From the NCBI GenBank assembly GCA_030448245.1, contig JAUJNH010000010.1:34906-98905 (forward strand): a stretch of 64,000 nt of DNA. The letters run 5' to 3'. A model generated the notes under the pieces. It did not search any database, had not been told where the DNA came from, and worked only from the letters and a program-made list of their open reading frames with translations. Positions 45,544-54,899 of this stretch are shown here, piece by piece. Source of the stretch: Acidimicrobiales bacterium. Lineage in GTDB: Bacteria; Actinomycetota; Acidimicrobiia; Acidimicrobiales; JAUJNH01. The position numbers and the translations under genes are program-made. Within the stretch, counting starts at the first letter, position 1. Every line of letters starts with the position of its first letter.

Positions 45544-45906
45544 ATGTCCGTCACCCTCGAAGGCTTGCGAACCGTGATCTACCCCGCCCCCGACCTGGAC
45601 GCGGCCAAGGCCTGGTGGTCCCGCCTCCTCGGGATCCAGCCGTACTTCGACGAGCCGTTCTACGTCGGGTTCGAGGTGGCCGGCTACGAGCTGGGCCTGT
45701 TGCCCACCGCGGCGCCGACCGACGGCGCCCTCACCTACTGGGGCGTGGCCGACGTATCCGACGCCGTGGCTGCGGCGGTGGCAGAGGGCGCCACCGAGCA
45801 CGCCCCCGTCGCCGAGGTCGGCGGCGGGATCGTGACGGCGACGGTCCGCACGCCGGTCGGCGCCATCCTCGGGTTGATCTACAACCCGCACTTCGCTGGC
45901 GCCTGA
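45544..45906 (+). CDS. VOC/glyoxalase-fold protein
   Basis: A 120-residue single-module vicinal-oxygen-chelate protein. The pattern V-I-Y-P-A-P-D-L-D-A-A-K-A-W-W-S-R-L-L-G opens it, and E-L-G-L-L-P, W-G-V-A-D-V and G-A-I-L-G-L-I-Y-N-P close it. The family covers glyoxalases, dioxygenases and antibiotic-binding proteins, so no reaction is named. CAGGCT lies six bases before the ATG. Confidence 0.82.
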   Translation: MSVTLEGLRTVIYPAPDLDAAKAWWSRLLGIQPYFDEPFYVGFEVAGYELGLLPTAAPTDGALTYWGVADVSDAVAAAVAEGATEHAPVAEVGGGIVTATVRTPVGAILGLIYNPHFAGA

Positions 45907-45921
45907 CCGGCCAGGCCGCGG

Positions 45922-46764
45922 TCAGGAAGCCGGCAGGCCCACCAGGGTGGCGCTGGTGTCCCACAGGCGGCGGGCCAGCTCTGGGTCCTGGGCTGCGGCA
46001 GTGGGCCGTCCCGGGCCGCAGTCGGCGTAGTAGGTGGATGCCGGGGCGCCGCCTTCGGGATCGGTGGCCAGCCAGACCAGCGTCTCGGCGCCCTGCTCCG
46101 GAGATCGGTAGAGGGGGCGCATGACCTTCGAGAAGACGTGATAGGCCGAGCCCCGGCCGAATTCGGTGCGAACCAGTCCGGGATGGAAGCTGGTGGCGGC
46201 CAGCCCGGTGCGGCGACGCAGCTCGGCGGTGAACAGGACGTTGGCCAGCTTCGACTGGCAGTAGGCCTTCCACGGGCCCCAACGGTGCAGCTGGAGGTCG
46301 TCCTCGTGGATCCTGCCGCGCTTGTGGGCGTCCGAGGACGTGGTGACGACCCGCCCGCCCGACGACCGCAGCCGGTCGACCAGGAGGTTGGTGAGGAGGA
46401 ACGGGGCCAGGTGGTTGACCGCGAAGGTGATCTCGTGGCCGTCGGCGCTCTCCTCCCGTCGGCGCACGATCAGGCCGGCGTTGTTGGCCAGCACGTCGAT
46501 GCGAGGGCAGCGCTGCAGCAGGGTGTCGGCCAGGGCGCGGACCGCCCCCAGCGACGAGAAGTCTGCCGTCTCCGGCTCGGGGACCTCCAGACCCGCCGGG
46601 GCGACGGTCAGCATCCGGGCGCTGACAGCGGCCAGCTTCGTCGCCGACCGCCCGACCGCCAGCACCGAGTGGCCGCGGCAGGTGAGCTCAACCGCGGCAG
46701 CGGCTCCGATGCCCGCGCTCGCGCCCGTCAGCACGATCGTGAGCGGGGCGGAGGGATCGGCCAT
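45922..46764 (-). CDS. short-chain dehydrogenase/reductase
   Basis: A 280-residue SDR of the retinol-dehydrogenase-like type. The NAD(P) motif is T-G-A-S-A-G-I-G, followed by N-N-A-G, the catalytic S in V-T-T-S-S-D-A and Y-C-Q-S-K (YxxxK). R-S-A-T-K-L in the second strand suggests NADPH. Substrate is unknown. It starts 11 bases after the stop of the B12-binding regulator, and a TAGCCT hexamer (46773-46778) also sits eight bases upstream of it, so both read-through and its own promoter are possible. Confidence 0.85.
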   Translation of the reverse strand: MADPSAPLTIVLTGASAGIGAAAAVELTCRGHSVLAVGRSATKLAAVSARMLTVAPAGLEVPEPETADFSSLGAVRALADTLLQRCPRIDVLANNAGLIVRRREESADGHEITFAVNHLAPFLLTNLLVDRLRSSGGRVVTTSSDAHKRGRIHEDDLQLHRWGPWKAYCQSKLANVLFTAELRRRTGLAATSFHPGLVRTEFGRGSAYHVFSKVMRPLYRSPEQGAETLVWLATDPEGGAPASTYYADCGPGRPTAAAQDPELARRLWDTSATLVGLPAS

Positions 46765-46772
46765 GCCGGCCG

Positions 46773-46778
46773 AGGCTA
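46773..46778 (-). promoter_or_regulatory. leaderless -10 element for SDR gene
   Basis: TAGCCT on the minus strand, overlapping the stop codon of the upstream regulator gene and eight bases before ATG 46764. Confidence 0.4.
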
Positions 46779-47555
46779 CGAGGCGCGGGCAAGGTCCAGG
46801 AGCTGGCGAAGGGTGCGACCCGGCCCGCCGACCAGCACCTTGACCCCGGCCGCGCCGGCGGCCCGGGCGACCTCCTCCACCGAACCGTCGGGGTCGGCGC
46901 TGCTCCGCGAAAGGACCAGGAGGTCGGCCTTTACCGCCTCTACCAGCGACACCAGGTCGGGCACCGGCACCTGGGTCCCGAGGTGGTGGACCTGCCAGCG
47001 GTCGCTGCGCAGGCAGAGCGCGGCCATCGCAGCCGGCAGCCCGTGCTCCTCGCCTGGCGGGGTGCAGACCACCGCCACCCCCCGGGGCCGGCCCCGCGGG
47101 TGCACGGCCACCCGGGCCAGCACCCGCTCGCAGATGGCCGAGGCTCGGTGCTCGACGGCGACCGTGATGTGGCCTGCAGCCCAGTCCGCACCCACGCGGT
47201 CGAGCGTCGGCGTGAGGAGCTCCTGGCACAGGGCGAGCACCTCGACCCCCCCCTCGTGCAGGCGCTCGACGAGCTGGCGGGCCCCCAGCTCGTCGCCCTC
47301 CACGAGCAGCCGGTGCAGCCGCTCCTGCTGGATCGACCAGCTGCGCACGACCGTGACCCGTGGGGGTGGCGCCGGCTTGGCCCGCTCGGCGGCGAAGCGG
47401 GCCAGCTCGTCGTCGGAGATGTCGTAAGCCGCGCCGACCTTCACCGCCCTGAGGGACCCCTTGCGCACCCAGCGGTAGGCGGTCTGGTAGTGGACCCCGA
47501 GGCGATCGGCGGCAGCCTGGAGATCCACCTGGTCATATTTAGCCCTGTTGATCAT
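46776..47555 (-). CDS. B12-dependent CarH-like regulator, excisionase-type HTH
   Basis: A 259-residue predicted transcription factor. Residues 8-58 are a helix-turn-helix of the excisionase/MerR-like kind (A-A-D-R-L-G-V-H-Y-Q-T-A-Y-R-W-V-R). Residues 70-150 are a four-helix B12 cap and 155-259 a Rossmann-type cobalamin-binding domain. W125 and E135-H136 make the W-x9-E-H signature of CarH light sensors, which bind adenosylcobalamin and fall off DNA when light breaks the Co-C bond. H171 in P-G-E-E-H is the likely lower ligand. It is divergent from dnaG with 40 bases between starts, and may repress itself and the SDR gene. Confidence 0.8.
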   Translation of the reverse strand: MINRAKYDQVDLQAAADRLGVHYQTAYRWVRKGSLRAVKVGAAYDISDDELARFAAERAKPAPPPRVTVVRSWSIQQERLHRLLVEGDELGARQLVERLHEGGVEVLALCQELLTPTLDRVGADWAAGHITVAVEHRASAICERVLARVAVHPRGRPRGVAVVCTPPGEEHGLPAAMAALCLRSDRWQVHHLGTQVPVPDLVSLVEAVKADLLVLSRSSADPDGSVEEVARAAGAAGVKVLVGGPGRTLRQLLDLARAS

Positions 47556-47579
47556 GGGTAAACCTCTGGCGAGCGTCGA

Positions 47580-47585
47580 TAGCCT
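47580..47585 (+). promoter_or_regulatory. -10 element for dnaG-rpoD
   Basis: TAGCCT, ten bases before ATG 47596, in the 40-base gap shared with the divergent CarH-like gene. Confidence 0.4.
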
Positions 47586-47595
47586 CGCGGCTCCG

Positions 47596-49470
47596 ATGAC
47601 GATCACCGAGGAGGATCTGCGGCGGGTCAAGGAGGCCACGGACATCACCGCCGTGGTCAACGAGAAGGTCGGCCTGAAGCGCTCGTCCTCCCGCCGGATC
47701 GGCCTGTGCCCGTTCCACGCCGAGAAGACCCCGTCGTTCTCGGTGAACCCGGCGCTCGGCGTGTACCACTGCTTCGGCTGCGGTGCCAGCGGCGACGCCA
47801 TCACGTTCCTCCGCGAGACCCAGGGCCTCACGTTCGTCGAAGCGGTCGAGCTGCTCGCGTCGCGGGCGGGCATCGAGCTCACGGCCGAGGATCCCGAGGC
47901 GGCCCGGGCCCGCCAGCGGCGGGCCACCCTGCTCGAGGCCATGGAGCGGGCCGTCGCCTGGTACCACGAGCGCCTCCTCACCGCTCCCGACGCCAGCCCG
48001 GCCCGGGCCTACCTCCGCAGCCGTGGCTACGACGGCGAGGTGGTCCGGCGCTACCGGCTGGGCTGGGCTCCCAGAGGATGGGACTCGCTGGCGTCGGCGC
48101 TTCGGCTGTCGGACGACGTGCTGCAGGGAACCGGCCTCGGCTACGTCGACGACAAGAGGCGGCGCAGCGACTCGTTCCGCGAGAGGGTGATCTTCCCGAT
48201 CCTCGATCACCAGGGCGCCCCCATCGGCCTGGGCGGTCGCCAGCTGCCGGGCGGGCGCGACCCCAAGTACAAGAACAGCCCCGAGACGCCGCTCTACCGC
48301 AAGAAGGAGGTGCTGTACGGCCTCAGCTGGGCCCGCGACCACGTGATCCGGCACGGCACGGCGGTGCTGTGCGAGGGCTACACCGATGTCATCGCCTTCC
48401 ATCGGGCGGGCGTGGAGACGGCCGTCGCCACGTGCGGCACGATGGCCACCGAGGACCACGTGCGCCGCCTGAAGGCCTTCGGTGCCACCCGGCTCGTCCT
48501 GGGCTACGACGCCGACGCTGCCGGGCAGGGGGCCGCCGCCCGCTTCCACGCCTGGGAGCGCGCCCACGACCTCGACATCCGGGTGGTGGCGCTTCCGCCT
48601 GGCGCTGATCCGGCCGACCTCGCCCGCGAGAACCCTGAGGCGCTCAAGCTGGCCGTCGAGGAGGCGGTGCCCTTCCTCTCGTTCCGCCTGCGAAGGGTGT
48701 GGGCCGGCGCCGACCTCCGCACCAACGAGGGCCGGGCCCGGGCCGCCGAGGAGGCGGTCGGGATGGTGGGCCAGCACCCCGACCCGCTCGTGCGCGACGC
48801 CTACCTCATGGAGGTCGCCGACCGCACCCGGATCCAGCCGGACCGCCTGCGGGGCATGAGCCCGGCCGCCAGCGGGCACGGAGCCGCCACGCCCTCCCGC
48901 CTGGGTTCGGCGGCCAGGAGGCGCGCCGTCGACCTGCCCCCGGCGGAACGTGCTGCCCTGTGGTTCGCCGTCAACCGGCCCGAGGCGGTTGCCGCCTACC
49001 TCGAGGAGGAGCTCTTCTCGCACGAGGTGGCCATCGACGCCTACCGGGCGCTCGCATCGGCGGAGACCTTCGCCGAGGCCCAGGCGAACGCCGACGAGGA
49101 CGTGTCGACCTTGTTGGCCAGCCTGGCCAACGAAGCGGACACCGGGCGTTCCCGGGCCGCCAGCCTGACGCGGGCCTTCGACGACCTCGGCAACCCGGTG
49201 ACCGCCACCGAGGAGACGACCGCGGCCGTCGTCCAGGAGCGGGGGCTCGACGTCGTCGCCGAGCTCGTTCGGGCTCGGGCGGCCGAGGTCATCGCCGCCG
49301 TGCGGCTGATGGGTCAGCGGCCCGAGATCACGCCCGACGAGGTCACGGCCAGCGCCGAGGCGAACGCCTTCCTCAAGGCGAACCTCCCGGCGCTGAGCGA
49401 TCGGCATCGGCGAGCCGCGGCATTGGAGCAGTTGGTACCGTGGCTCGTGAGGCACCAGCGAGAGGGTTGA
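47596..49470 (+). CDS. dnaG: DNA primase
   Basis: A 624-residue DnaG primase that lays RNA primers for replication. The N-terminal zinc ribbon is C-P-F-H ... C-F-G-C-G, the TOPRIM core has E-G-Y-T-D-V and Y-D-A-D-A-A-G, and a C-terminal helicase-binding domain follows. ATG 47596 (M-T-I-T-E-E-D-L) matches the family's front end; the longer frame from 47548 would run into the divergent regulator. rpoD starts five bases downstream, the dnaG-rpoD part of the macromolecular synthesis operon. Confidence 0.95.
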   Translation: MTITEEDLRRVKEATDITAVVNEKVGLKRSSSRRIGLCPFHAEKTPSFSVNPALGVYHCFGCGASGDAITFLRETQGLTFVEAVELLASRAGIELTAEDPEAARARQRRATLLEAMERAVAWYHERLLTAPDASPARAYLRSRGYDGEVVRRYRLGWAPRGWDSLASALRLSDDVLQGTGLGYVDDKRRRSDSFRERVIFPILDHQGAPIGLGGRQLPGGRDPKYKNSPETPLYRKKEVLYGLSWARDHVIRHGTAVLCEGYTDVIAFHRAGVETAVATCGTMATEDHVRRLKAFGATRLVLGYDADAAGQGAAARFHAWERAHDLDIRVVALPPGADPADLARENPEALKLAVEEAVPFLSFRLRRVWAGADLRTNEGRARAAEEAVGMVGQHPDPLVRDAYLMEVADRTRIQPDRLRGMSPAASGHGAATPSRLGSAARRRAVDLPPAERAALWFAVNRPEAVAAYLEEELFSHEVAIDAYRALASAETFAEAQANADEDVSTLLASLANEADTGRSRAASLTRAFDDLGNPVTATEETTAAVVQERGLDVVAELVRARAAEVIAAVRLMGQRPEITPDEVTASAEANAFLKANLPALSDRHRRAAALEQLVPWLVRHQREG

Positions 49471-49475
49471 GGCCA

Positions 49476-50813
<1,338 letters not shown>

Positions 50814-50857
50814 AGGGGGAGCGTTCGCGGGTGCCCCTGGTACAGTTCGCCGGCCGT

Positions 50858-50932
50858 TCCGGGGTAGCTCAACGGCAGAGCAAACGGCTGTTAACCGTTA
50901 GGTTCTGGGTTCGAATCCCAGCCCCGGAGCCA
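50858..50932 (+). tRNA. tRNA-Asn (anticodon GTT)
   Basis: Acceptor TCCGGGG pairs with CCCCGGA. The anticodon stem AACGG/CCGTT holds loop CTGTTAA, and the T-arm is CTGGG-TTCGAAT-CCCAG. The discriminator is G. CCA is encoded at 50930-50932, unlike the other two tRNAs here. Confidence 0.95.
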
Positions 50933-51003
50933 TCCCACGGCAACGAGCGGCGCCGGCGCCCGCACGCTCCCCTTCGTCCGTCCCAGAACAGAGGGGGGCG
51001 CGC

Positions 51004-51258
51004 ATGCCGGAGACCAAGCGGAGCGCGGCGGCTGCCCCCGAGCGCGGGCGACCCATGGCGGCCAGGTCGCCGGTCGGGAGCCGGTTCCGACGTCGCCGGC
51101 ACAGGCCGGTCACCCGCCCAGCACCTCCTCGAGCTGCAGCGCGCCGCCGGGAACGGCGCGGTAGGTCAGGTGGTTGCACAGCGCCGGACGTCTTCAGCAG
51201 CGACGGAGATCAGCTGGCGCTCCGGGGTGACGTAGCGGTCCCCGCCGAGCCCAGCTGA
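51004..51258 (+). pseudogene. fragment of injection-system-cargo-like protein
   Basis: ATG 51004 opens M-P-E-T-K-R-S-A-A-A, and in a shifted frame the stretch L-L-E-L-Q-R-A-A-G-N-G-A-V-G-Q-V-V appears (about 51127-51180). This L-x-L-Q-R-x-A-G-N-x-A-V block is characteristic of the N-terminus of proteins near extracellular contractile injection systems, often with DUF4157. Nothing recognisable follows, so the gene is only a broken front end. No other injection-system gene is in the window. Confidence 0.45.
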
Positions 51259-51360
51259 CGACGACCATGACCCGGTGCATCGAGCCCGTCGGCGATGCAT
51301 CGGCGGCAGGTAGGGTCCCGCCCCTGCGAATCCGTGCAGGCAGACCTGCGGGTTCGGCGC

Positions 51361-51433
51361 GGGGCCGTAGCTCAATGGTCAGAGCAGGGGACTCATAATC
51401 CCTCGGTTGCGGGTTCGATCCCCGCCGGCCCCA
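51361..51433 (+). tRNA. tRNA with CAT anticodon (Met elongator or Ile2)
   Basis: Acceptor GGGGCCG pairs with CGGCCCC. The anticodon stem GGGGA/TCCCT holds loop CTCATAA, and the T-arm is GCGGG-TTCGATC-CCCGC with A as discriminator. The 1-72 pair is G-C, so it is not the initiator. Whether C34 is lysidine-modified (Ile2) or plain (Met) cannot be told. No CCA is encoded. A ruined integrase gene follows. Confidence 0.92.
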
Positions 51434-51499
51434 CGGGATTCTCGGCCGGAGCCCCGAGATCCAACGTCCCTCCAACATCTTTCGGTAGCCCCAGGGGCA

Positions 51500-52160
51500 T
51501 GGCCCAGCAGCGACGGACAGCGCCCGGCATGCGCGAGCGGGCCCCGGCGTGTGGGAGCTGATCGTCGAAGCGGGGCGGGATCCGGTCACCGGCCGACGCC
51601 GTCAGGTGAGCCGGATCTTCCACGGTTCGCTGCGCGACGCCAAGCTGGCTCGGGCCCCAGCTGCTGGTGGAGGTGGGCAGCGGCCGGCACACCGCGGGCG
51701 AAGGTCACGCTCGACACCTGCACGAGGAGTGGATCCTCGAGCTGCGGCGCAAGGGGCGCTCGCCCAACACGTTCGACGGGCTACGAGAAGGTCTACCGGC
51801 GGAACATCAGCCCGATGCTGGGGCCGATGCTGGTGACCAAGGTGACGACCAAGACGCTGACCCACCTCTACCGGGCCCATCAAGATCGAGGCCCGTCCCC
51901 CCGCAGCGTGTACCAGATCCACGCCTGCCTCTCCTCGATGCTGACCCAGGCCCGCCGGTGGGGGTGGCGGGAGTCGAACCCGGCGCAGCAGAGGCCGAGC
52001 CTCCGTCCATCCCGAACGACGAGCCGGTCGTCCCTCGTCCCGAAGAGGTGCTGCAGCTCATCGAGGACGCGAAGCAGTCAGGCCGGCCGGAACACGCCAG
52101 CGCCACGAACAGTGACCGGGCTCGTCGTGACACCGACCTCGTGCACTCCAAGAGTGGCGA
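51500..52160 (+). pseudogene. tyrosine integrase, multiply frameshifted
   Basis: Pieces in three frames rebuild the front half of a phage-type tyrosine recombinase. They are W-E-L-I-V-E-A-G-R-D-P-V-T-G-R-R-R (the arm-binding domain), then L-H-E-E-W-I-L-E-L-R-R-K-G-R-S-P-N-T. These are followed by Y-E-K-V-Y-R-R-N-I-S-P-M-L-G (core-binding domain) and P-E-E-V-L-Q-L-I-E-D-A-K-Q-S-G-R-P-E (start of catalytic domain). The catalytic R-H-R-Y residues are missing. Most breaks are one-base changes in G or C runs. It lies 67 bases downstream of the CAT tRNA, the usual integrase position for a tRNA-targeting element. Confidence 0.8.
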
Positions 52161-52186
52161 GGGCCGTGCCTGTCCTCCAGCCGAGC

Positions 52187-52222
52187 TCCGGGGGGCTAAG
52201 CCGCGAAGCGCTGTCCCCCGGA
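52187..52222 (-). terminator. hairpin after the DUF1059-like gene
   Basis: TCCGGGGG pairs with CCCCCGGA across a 20-base loop that can fold further. It begins seven bases after the minus-strand stop codon. Confidence 0.45.
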
Positions 52223-52228
52223 CCGCCT

Positions 52229-52405
52229 TTAGACCTGGCGGATGTCCTTCTTCACTTGGTTCCAGATGGTGTCGGTCGTGGTGCCGACGGCGTGCTTCTT
52301 CTTCACGTGCTCCGCGACCTTCTGCTTCAACTCATCCTCTGAGTCGGCTTTCCCCTGCCACCTGCAGGCGTGATCGGCGTCCCTTCACCTGAACTGGTAT
52401 GCCAC
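52229..52405 (-). CDS. DUF1059-like protein, candidate selenoprotein (in-frame TGA)
   Basis: A 58-codon gene that reads V-A-Y-Q-F-R-[TGA]-R-D-A-D-H-A-C-R-W, then D-S-E-D-E-L-K-Q-K-V-A-E-H-V and T-I-W-N-Q-V-K-K-D-I-R-Q-V with a TAA stop. The layout is that of small DUF1059 proteins, where codon 7 is a conserved cysteine (F-R-C-R-D). TGA at 52387-52385 differs from TGC by one base. GTG 52405 has a perfect AGGAGG five bases upstream, and no indel is present. A hairpin follows the TGA at the distance of a bacterial SECIS. Alternatives are a plain nonsense mutation in a decaying region, or starting further downstream. Function of the family is unknown. Confidence 0.6.
52354..52368 (-). promoter_or_regulatory. 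SECIS-like hairpin, DUF1059-like gene
   Basis: CCTGC-AGGTG-GCAGG: perfect 5-bp stem and 5-base loop. The loop starts 21 bases after the TGA and has G at positions 2 and 3, then T. The GC-AGGT-...-GC top is close to the upper stem-loop of the E. coli fdhF SECIS as I remember it. Confidence 0.45.
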
Positions 52406-53680
52406 ATGTTCCTCCTGGTTCGGTCCGCCGGCTTCGGCTCGCTACTGGTACGGCGCCGGCCGCCGCCCCGGATGACGAGGGAGCAAGCGAACAGAGCCCT
52501 GAGACAAGATGGTGACCTTCACCGCAGCTGAGCGGGCTCGGGCGCTGCCTCACACGTCAGCGACCCCCCCGAACCAGACGAGGAGCCCTTCGTTCAGACG
52601 TGAGGACCGCCGCCCGCGACTCTGGGATGTTGATGACCGAGCGAGCGGACGCAGCTCATGGACGCTGCCGGGCGTGTCGAGGATCAGGGTGTGCGGACTG
52701 CGCCTTCGTCGTCGGGATGGTTCAGCCAATTCGAGAAGGCCACGACAAGACATGCCGCAGGTGTGGAGGTTCCGCCTCATGGCTGACCGACCTGTCCGAG
52801 GCGCCTTCCGGATCGCAGACCCATCGGGACCCCCCGTCCCGGCGGAACGGGCCTCATGACCCCTCAAGAACCGGCCCCGCCGGCCGATCCTTCTTGCAGG
52901 TTCGGTGCAACAGGAGGATCCTGCGGTGGGCAGACGAGAGCGTCATGGCGGGATCCGGGGGCTGACGGCCAGGGCCGGGGGTCACCGATCCGGGGTCGCA
53001 CTGGCCTCGGCGGTGCCTCGGCCCGCGGAGACCCCGCTGTGGTTCGACCCCAGCCTCCGGACGGCAGCCGAGCTGTTGGCCGAGCGTGCCGCCGGCGCGG
53101 GAGATCGGCATGTGCCTGAACTGCCACCGGTCCAGGCGGCCCGCACGCAGCCAGCCTCAGCGGAGCTGAGAGCGCTGCCGTCGACGACCTCGAGCCTGTC
53201 GGAGGCGACGCCGGCGGAAGCTCGAGAGACATCCGGAACCTAGCCCGCTACACGCGGAACTGACGGAATCGCATGTAGCGGCCCTCAGCGGCAGCCTCCA
53301 GAGCCCCCAGCAGGGCTTCCTTCAGCGCAGGGGAACGCCGTCGGTCCAGGCTCGGAGCCCGGTGGGCGCCTGCGCGGCGCCGACCGTATCCCGATCTTGT
53401 GCGCGTGAAGAGCAACAAGGTGCGCATCGCCGCCCACGACTCCTCAGTGGAGCTCTCGGAGCACCCAGCCCTCATCACCTCCCCGCCCGGCTGAACTCAA
53501 GCGAGGCCATGCAGGTTCGGGACGCCATCGCTCTGGTGTCGCAGAGCACGGGGCAGGAACCGGGCGGGAGACTCGACGATCTCGATATCGGGGCCGTCCA
53601 GGTCGCTCTGCGGGTGATGCGAGCGATCACCCTGGTTTGGGCAGCGTGCACCCGTACCCGGGTTTGGCCGCCGGCCGCCG
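52406..53680. other. gene-poor decayed stretch
   Basis: About 1.3 kb with no intact gene I can name. Reading frames on both strands are short and lack family patterns. A possible exception is the Cys-rich frame at 52633-52965. An inverted repeat CCGCTACA / TGTAGCGG (53248-53255 and 53277-53284, approximate) could be the scar of a mobile element or a hairpin. Together with the broken integrase and tRNA upstream, it looks like the remains of an inserted element. Confidence 0.5.
52633..52965 (+). CDS. possible small cysteine-rich protein
   Basis: A 110-residue frame from ATG 52633. The front 50 residues hold C-R-A-C-R-G-S-G-C-A-D-C and C-R-R-C-G-G, two metal-knuckle-like clusters. The rest is low-complexity and basic. 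It may be a zinc-ribbon fragment rather than a living gene, and no ribosome site is clear. Confidence 0.25.
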   Translation: MTERADAAHGRCRACRGSGCADCAFVVGMVQPIREGHDKTCRRCGGSASWLTDLSEAPSGSQTHRDPPSRRNGPHDPSRTGPAGRSFLQVRCNRRILRWADESVMAGSGG

Positions 53681-53695
53681 GTGGAACACCGCTGC

Positions 53696-54859
53696 GTGAG
53701 CTCTTCCCCGTCGTTCACCATCGGCGTCGAGGAGGAGTACCTCATCGTCGACGCCGCCACCGGCCAGCTGCGTCCCCGTGCGCCGGCCGTGCTGCCCGCC
53801 GCCATGGATGCCCTCGGCGACCAGGTGCAGCCCGAGCTGAGCCTGGCGCAGGTCGAGGTGGAGACCGTCGTCTGTACGAGCCTGGACGAGGTGCGCTCGG
53901 AGCTGGGCCGCCTGCGAGCGGAGGTCATCACCGCCGCCGAGCAGGCGGGCACACAGGTGCTGGCTGCGGGCACGCACCCCTTCGCCGACTGGCGGGAGCA
54001 GGCCATCACCCCCAAGGCTCGCTACCTCGAGCTCGAGGAGACCTTCCGGATGCTGGCCTGGGAGCTGCTCATCTGCGGCTGCCACGTCCACGTGGGGATC
54101 GACGAGCCGGAGGACGCCATCGCGGTGATGGACCGGTGCCGGCCGTGGCTGCCAACGCTGCTCGCCCTCAGCGCCAACTCGCCCTTCTGGCAGGGCGTTG
54201 ACTCCCGCTACTGCAGCTACCGCACCCAGATCTTCGACCGCCTCCCCGTAACCGGTGCGCCACCCGTGCTCGGTAGCCGCTCGGCGTACGACGCGCTGGT
54301 GGAGGACCTGGTCACCACCGGGAGCATGTCCGACGCCACCAAGCTCTACTGGGACGTGCGCCCCTCGGCTCGTTTTCCCACCGTCGAGTTCCGCATCTGT
54401 GACGTGGCCCCCACCATCGACGAAGCGGTGATGGCCGCCGGCCTCACCCGCTCCCTCGTGCGCACCTGCCATGCCCATGCCGTGGCAGGCGAACCGGTGC
54501 CCCCGGTGCGTCCGGAGGTGGTGCGGGCAGCCCGCTGGCGGGCGTCGCGCGACGGGCTCGACGGAGAGCTCGTCGACCTCGCCGGCGGCCGGACCCGGCC
54601 GGCCGTGGAGGTGGTCGAGAGCCTGCTCTCCTTCCTCCGCCCCGACCTCGAGGACGCCGGCGAGTGGAACGAGGTTTCGGGCATCGTGGCCGAGACGCTG
54701 CACCGTGGCAACGGTGCCCGCCGCCAGCGGGAGGTCTTCGAGCGGACCGGCTCCTTCGTCGAGGTCGTCAACTGGTTGGCGGGCCAGACGAGACCCTCCG
54801 CGCCGTCCTCACCCCAGGCTCAAGCCCCAGACGCATCGCACAGCGGCTCTCGCAACTGA
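53696..54859 (+). CDS. YbdK-type carboxylate-amine ligase (GCS2)
   Basis: A 387-residue member of the GCS2/YbdK family, ATP-dependent ligases with weak glutamate-cysteine ligase activity. The opening F-T-I-G-V-E-E-E-Y-L-I-V-D holds the metal-binding glutamates. G-T-H-P-F, C-G-C-H-V-H-V-G-I, A-N-S-P-F-W-Q-G and Y-W-D-V-R-P-S-A follow in order. Length is normal. GTG 53696 and GTG 53681 are both possible starts; the first is nearer the conserved region. It is the first intact gene right of the decayed patch. Confidence 0.88.
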   Translation: MSSSPSFTIGVEEEYLIVDAATGQLRPRAPAVLPAAMDALGDQVQPELSLAQVEVETVVCTSLDEVRSELGRLRAEVITAAEQAGTQVLAAGTHPFADWREQAITPKARYLELEETFRMLAWELLICGCHVHVGIDEPEDAIAVMDRCRPWLPTLLALSANSPFWQGVDSRYCSYRTQIFDRLPVTGAPPVLGSRSAYDALVEDLVTTGSMSDATKLYWDVRPSARFPTVEFRICDVAPTIDEAVMAAGLTRSLVRTCHAHAVAGEPVPPVRPEVVRAARWRASRDGLDGELVDLAGGRTRPAVEVVESLLSFLRPDLEDAGEWNEVSGIVAETLHRGNGARRQREVFERTGSFVEVVNWLAGQTRPSAPSSPQAQAPDASHSGSRN

Positions 54860-54899
54860 CACTGGCGCTGGCACTGCAGCGTCCATGGTGTGATTGGGG

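Noticed and set aside
51434..53680. Attachment-site repeats matching the 3' end of the CAT tRNA
   Set aside because: No copy of the T-arm/acceptor sequence was found downstream within the decayed patch by eye.
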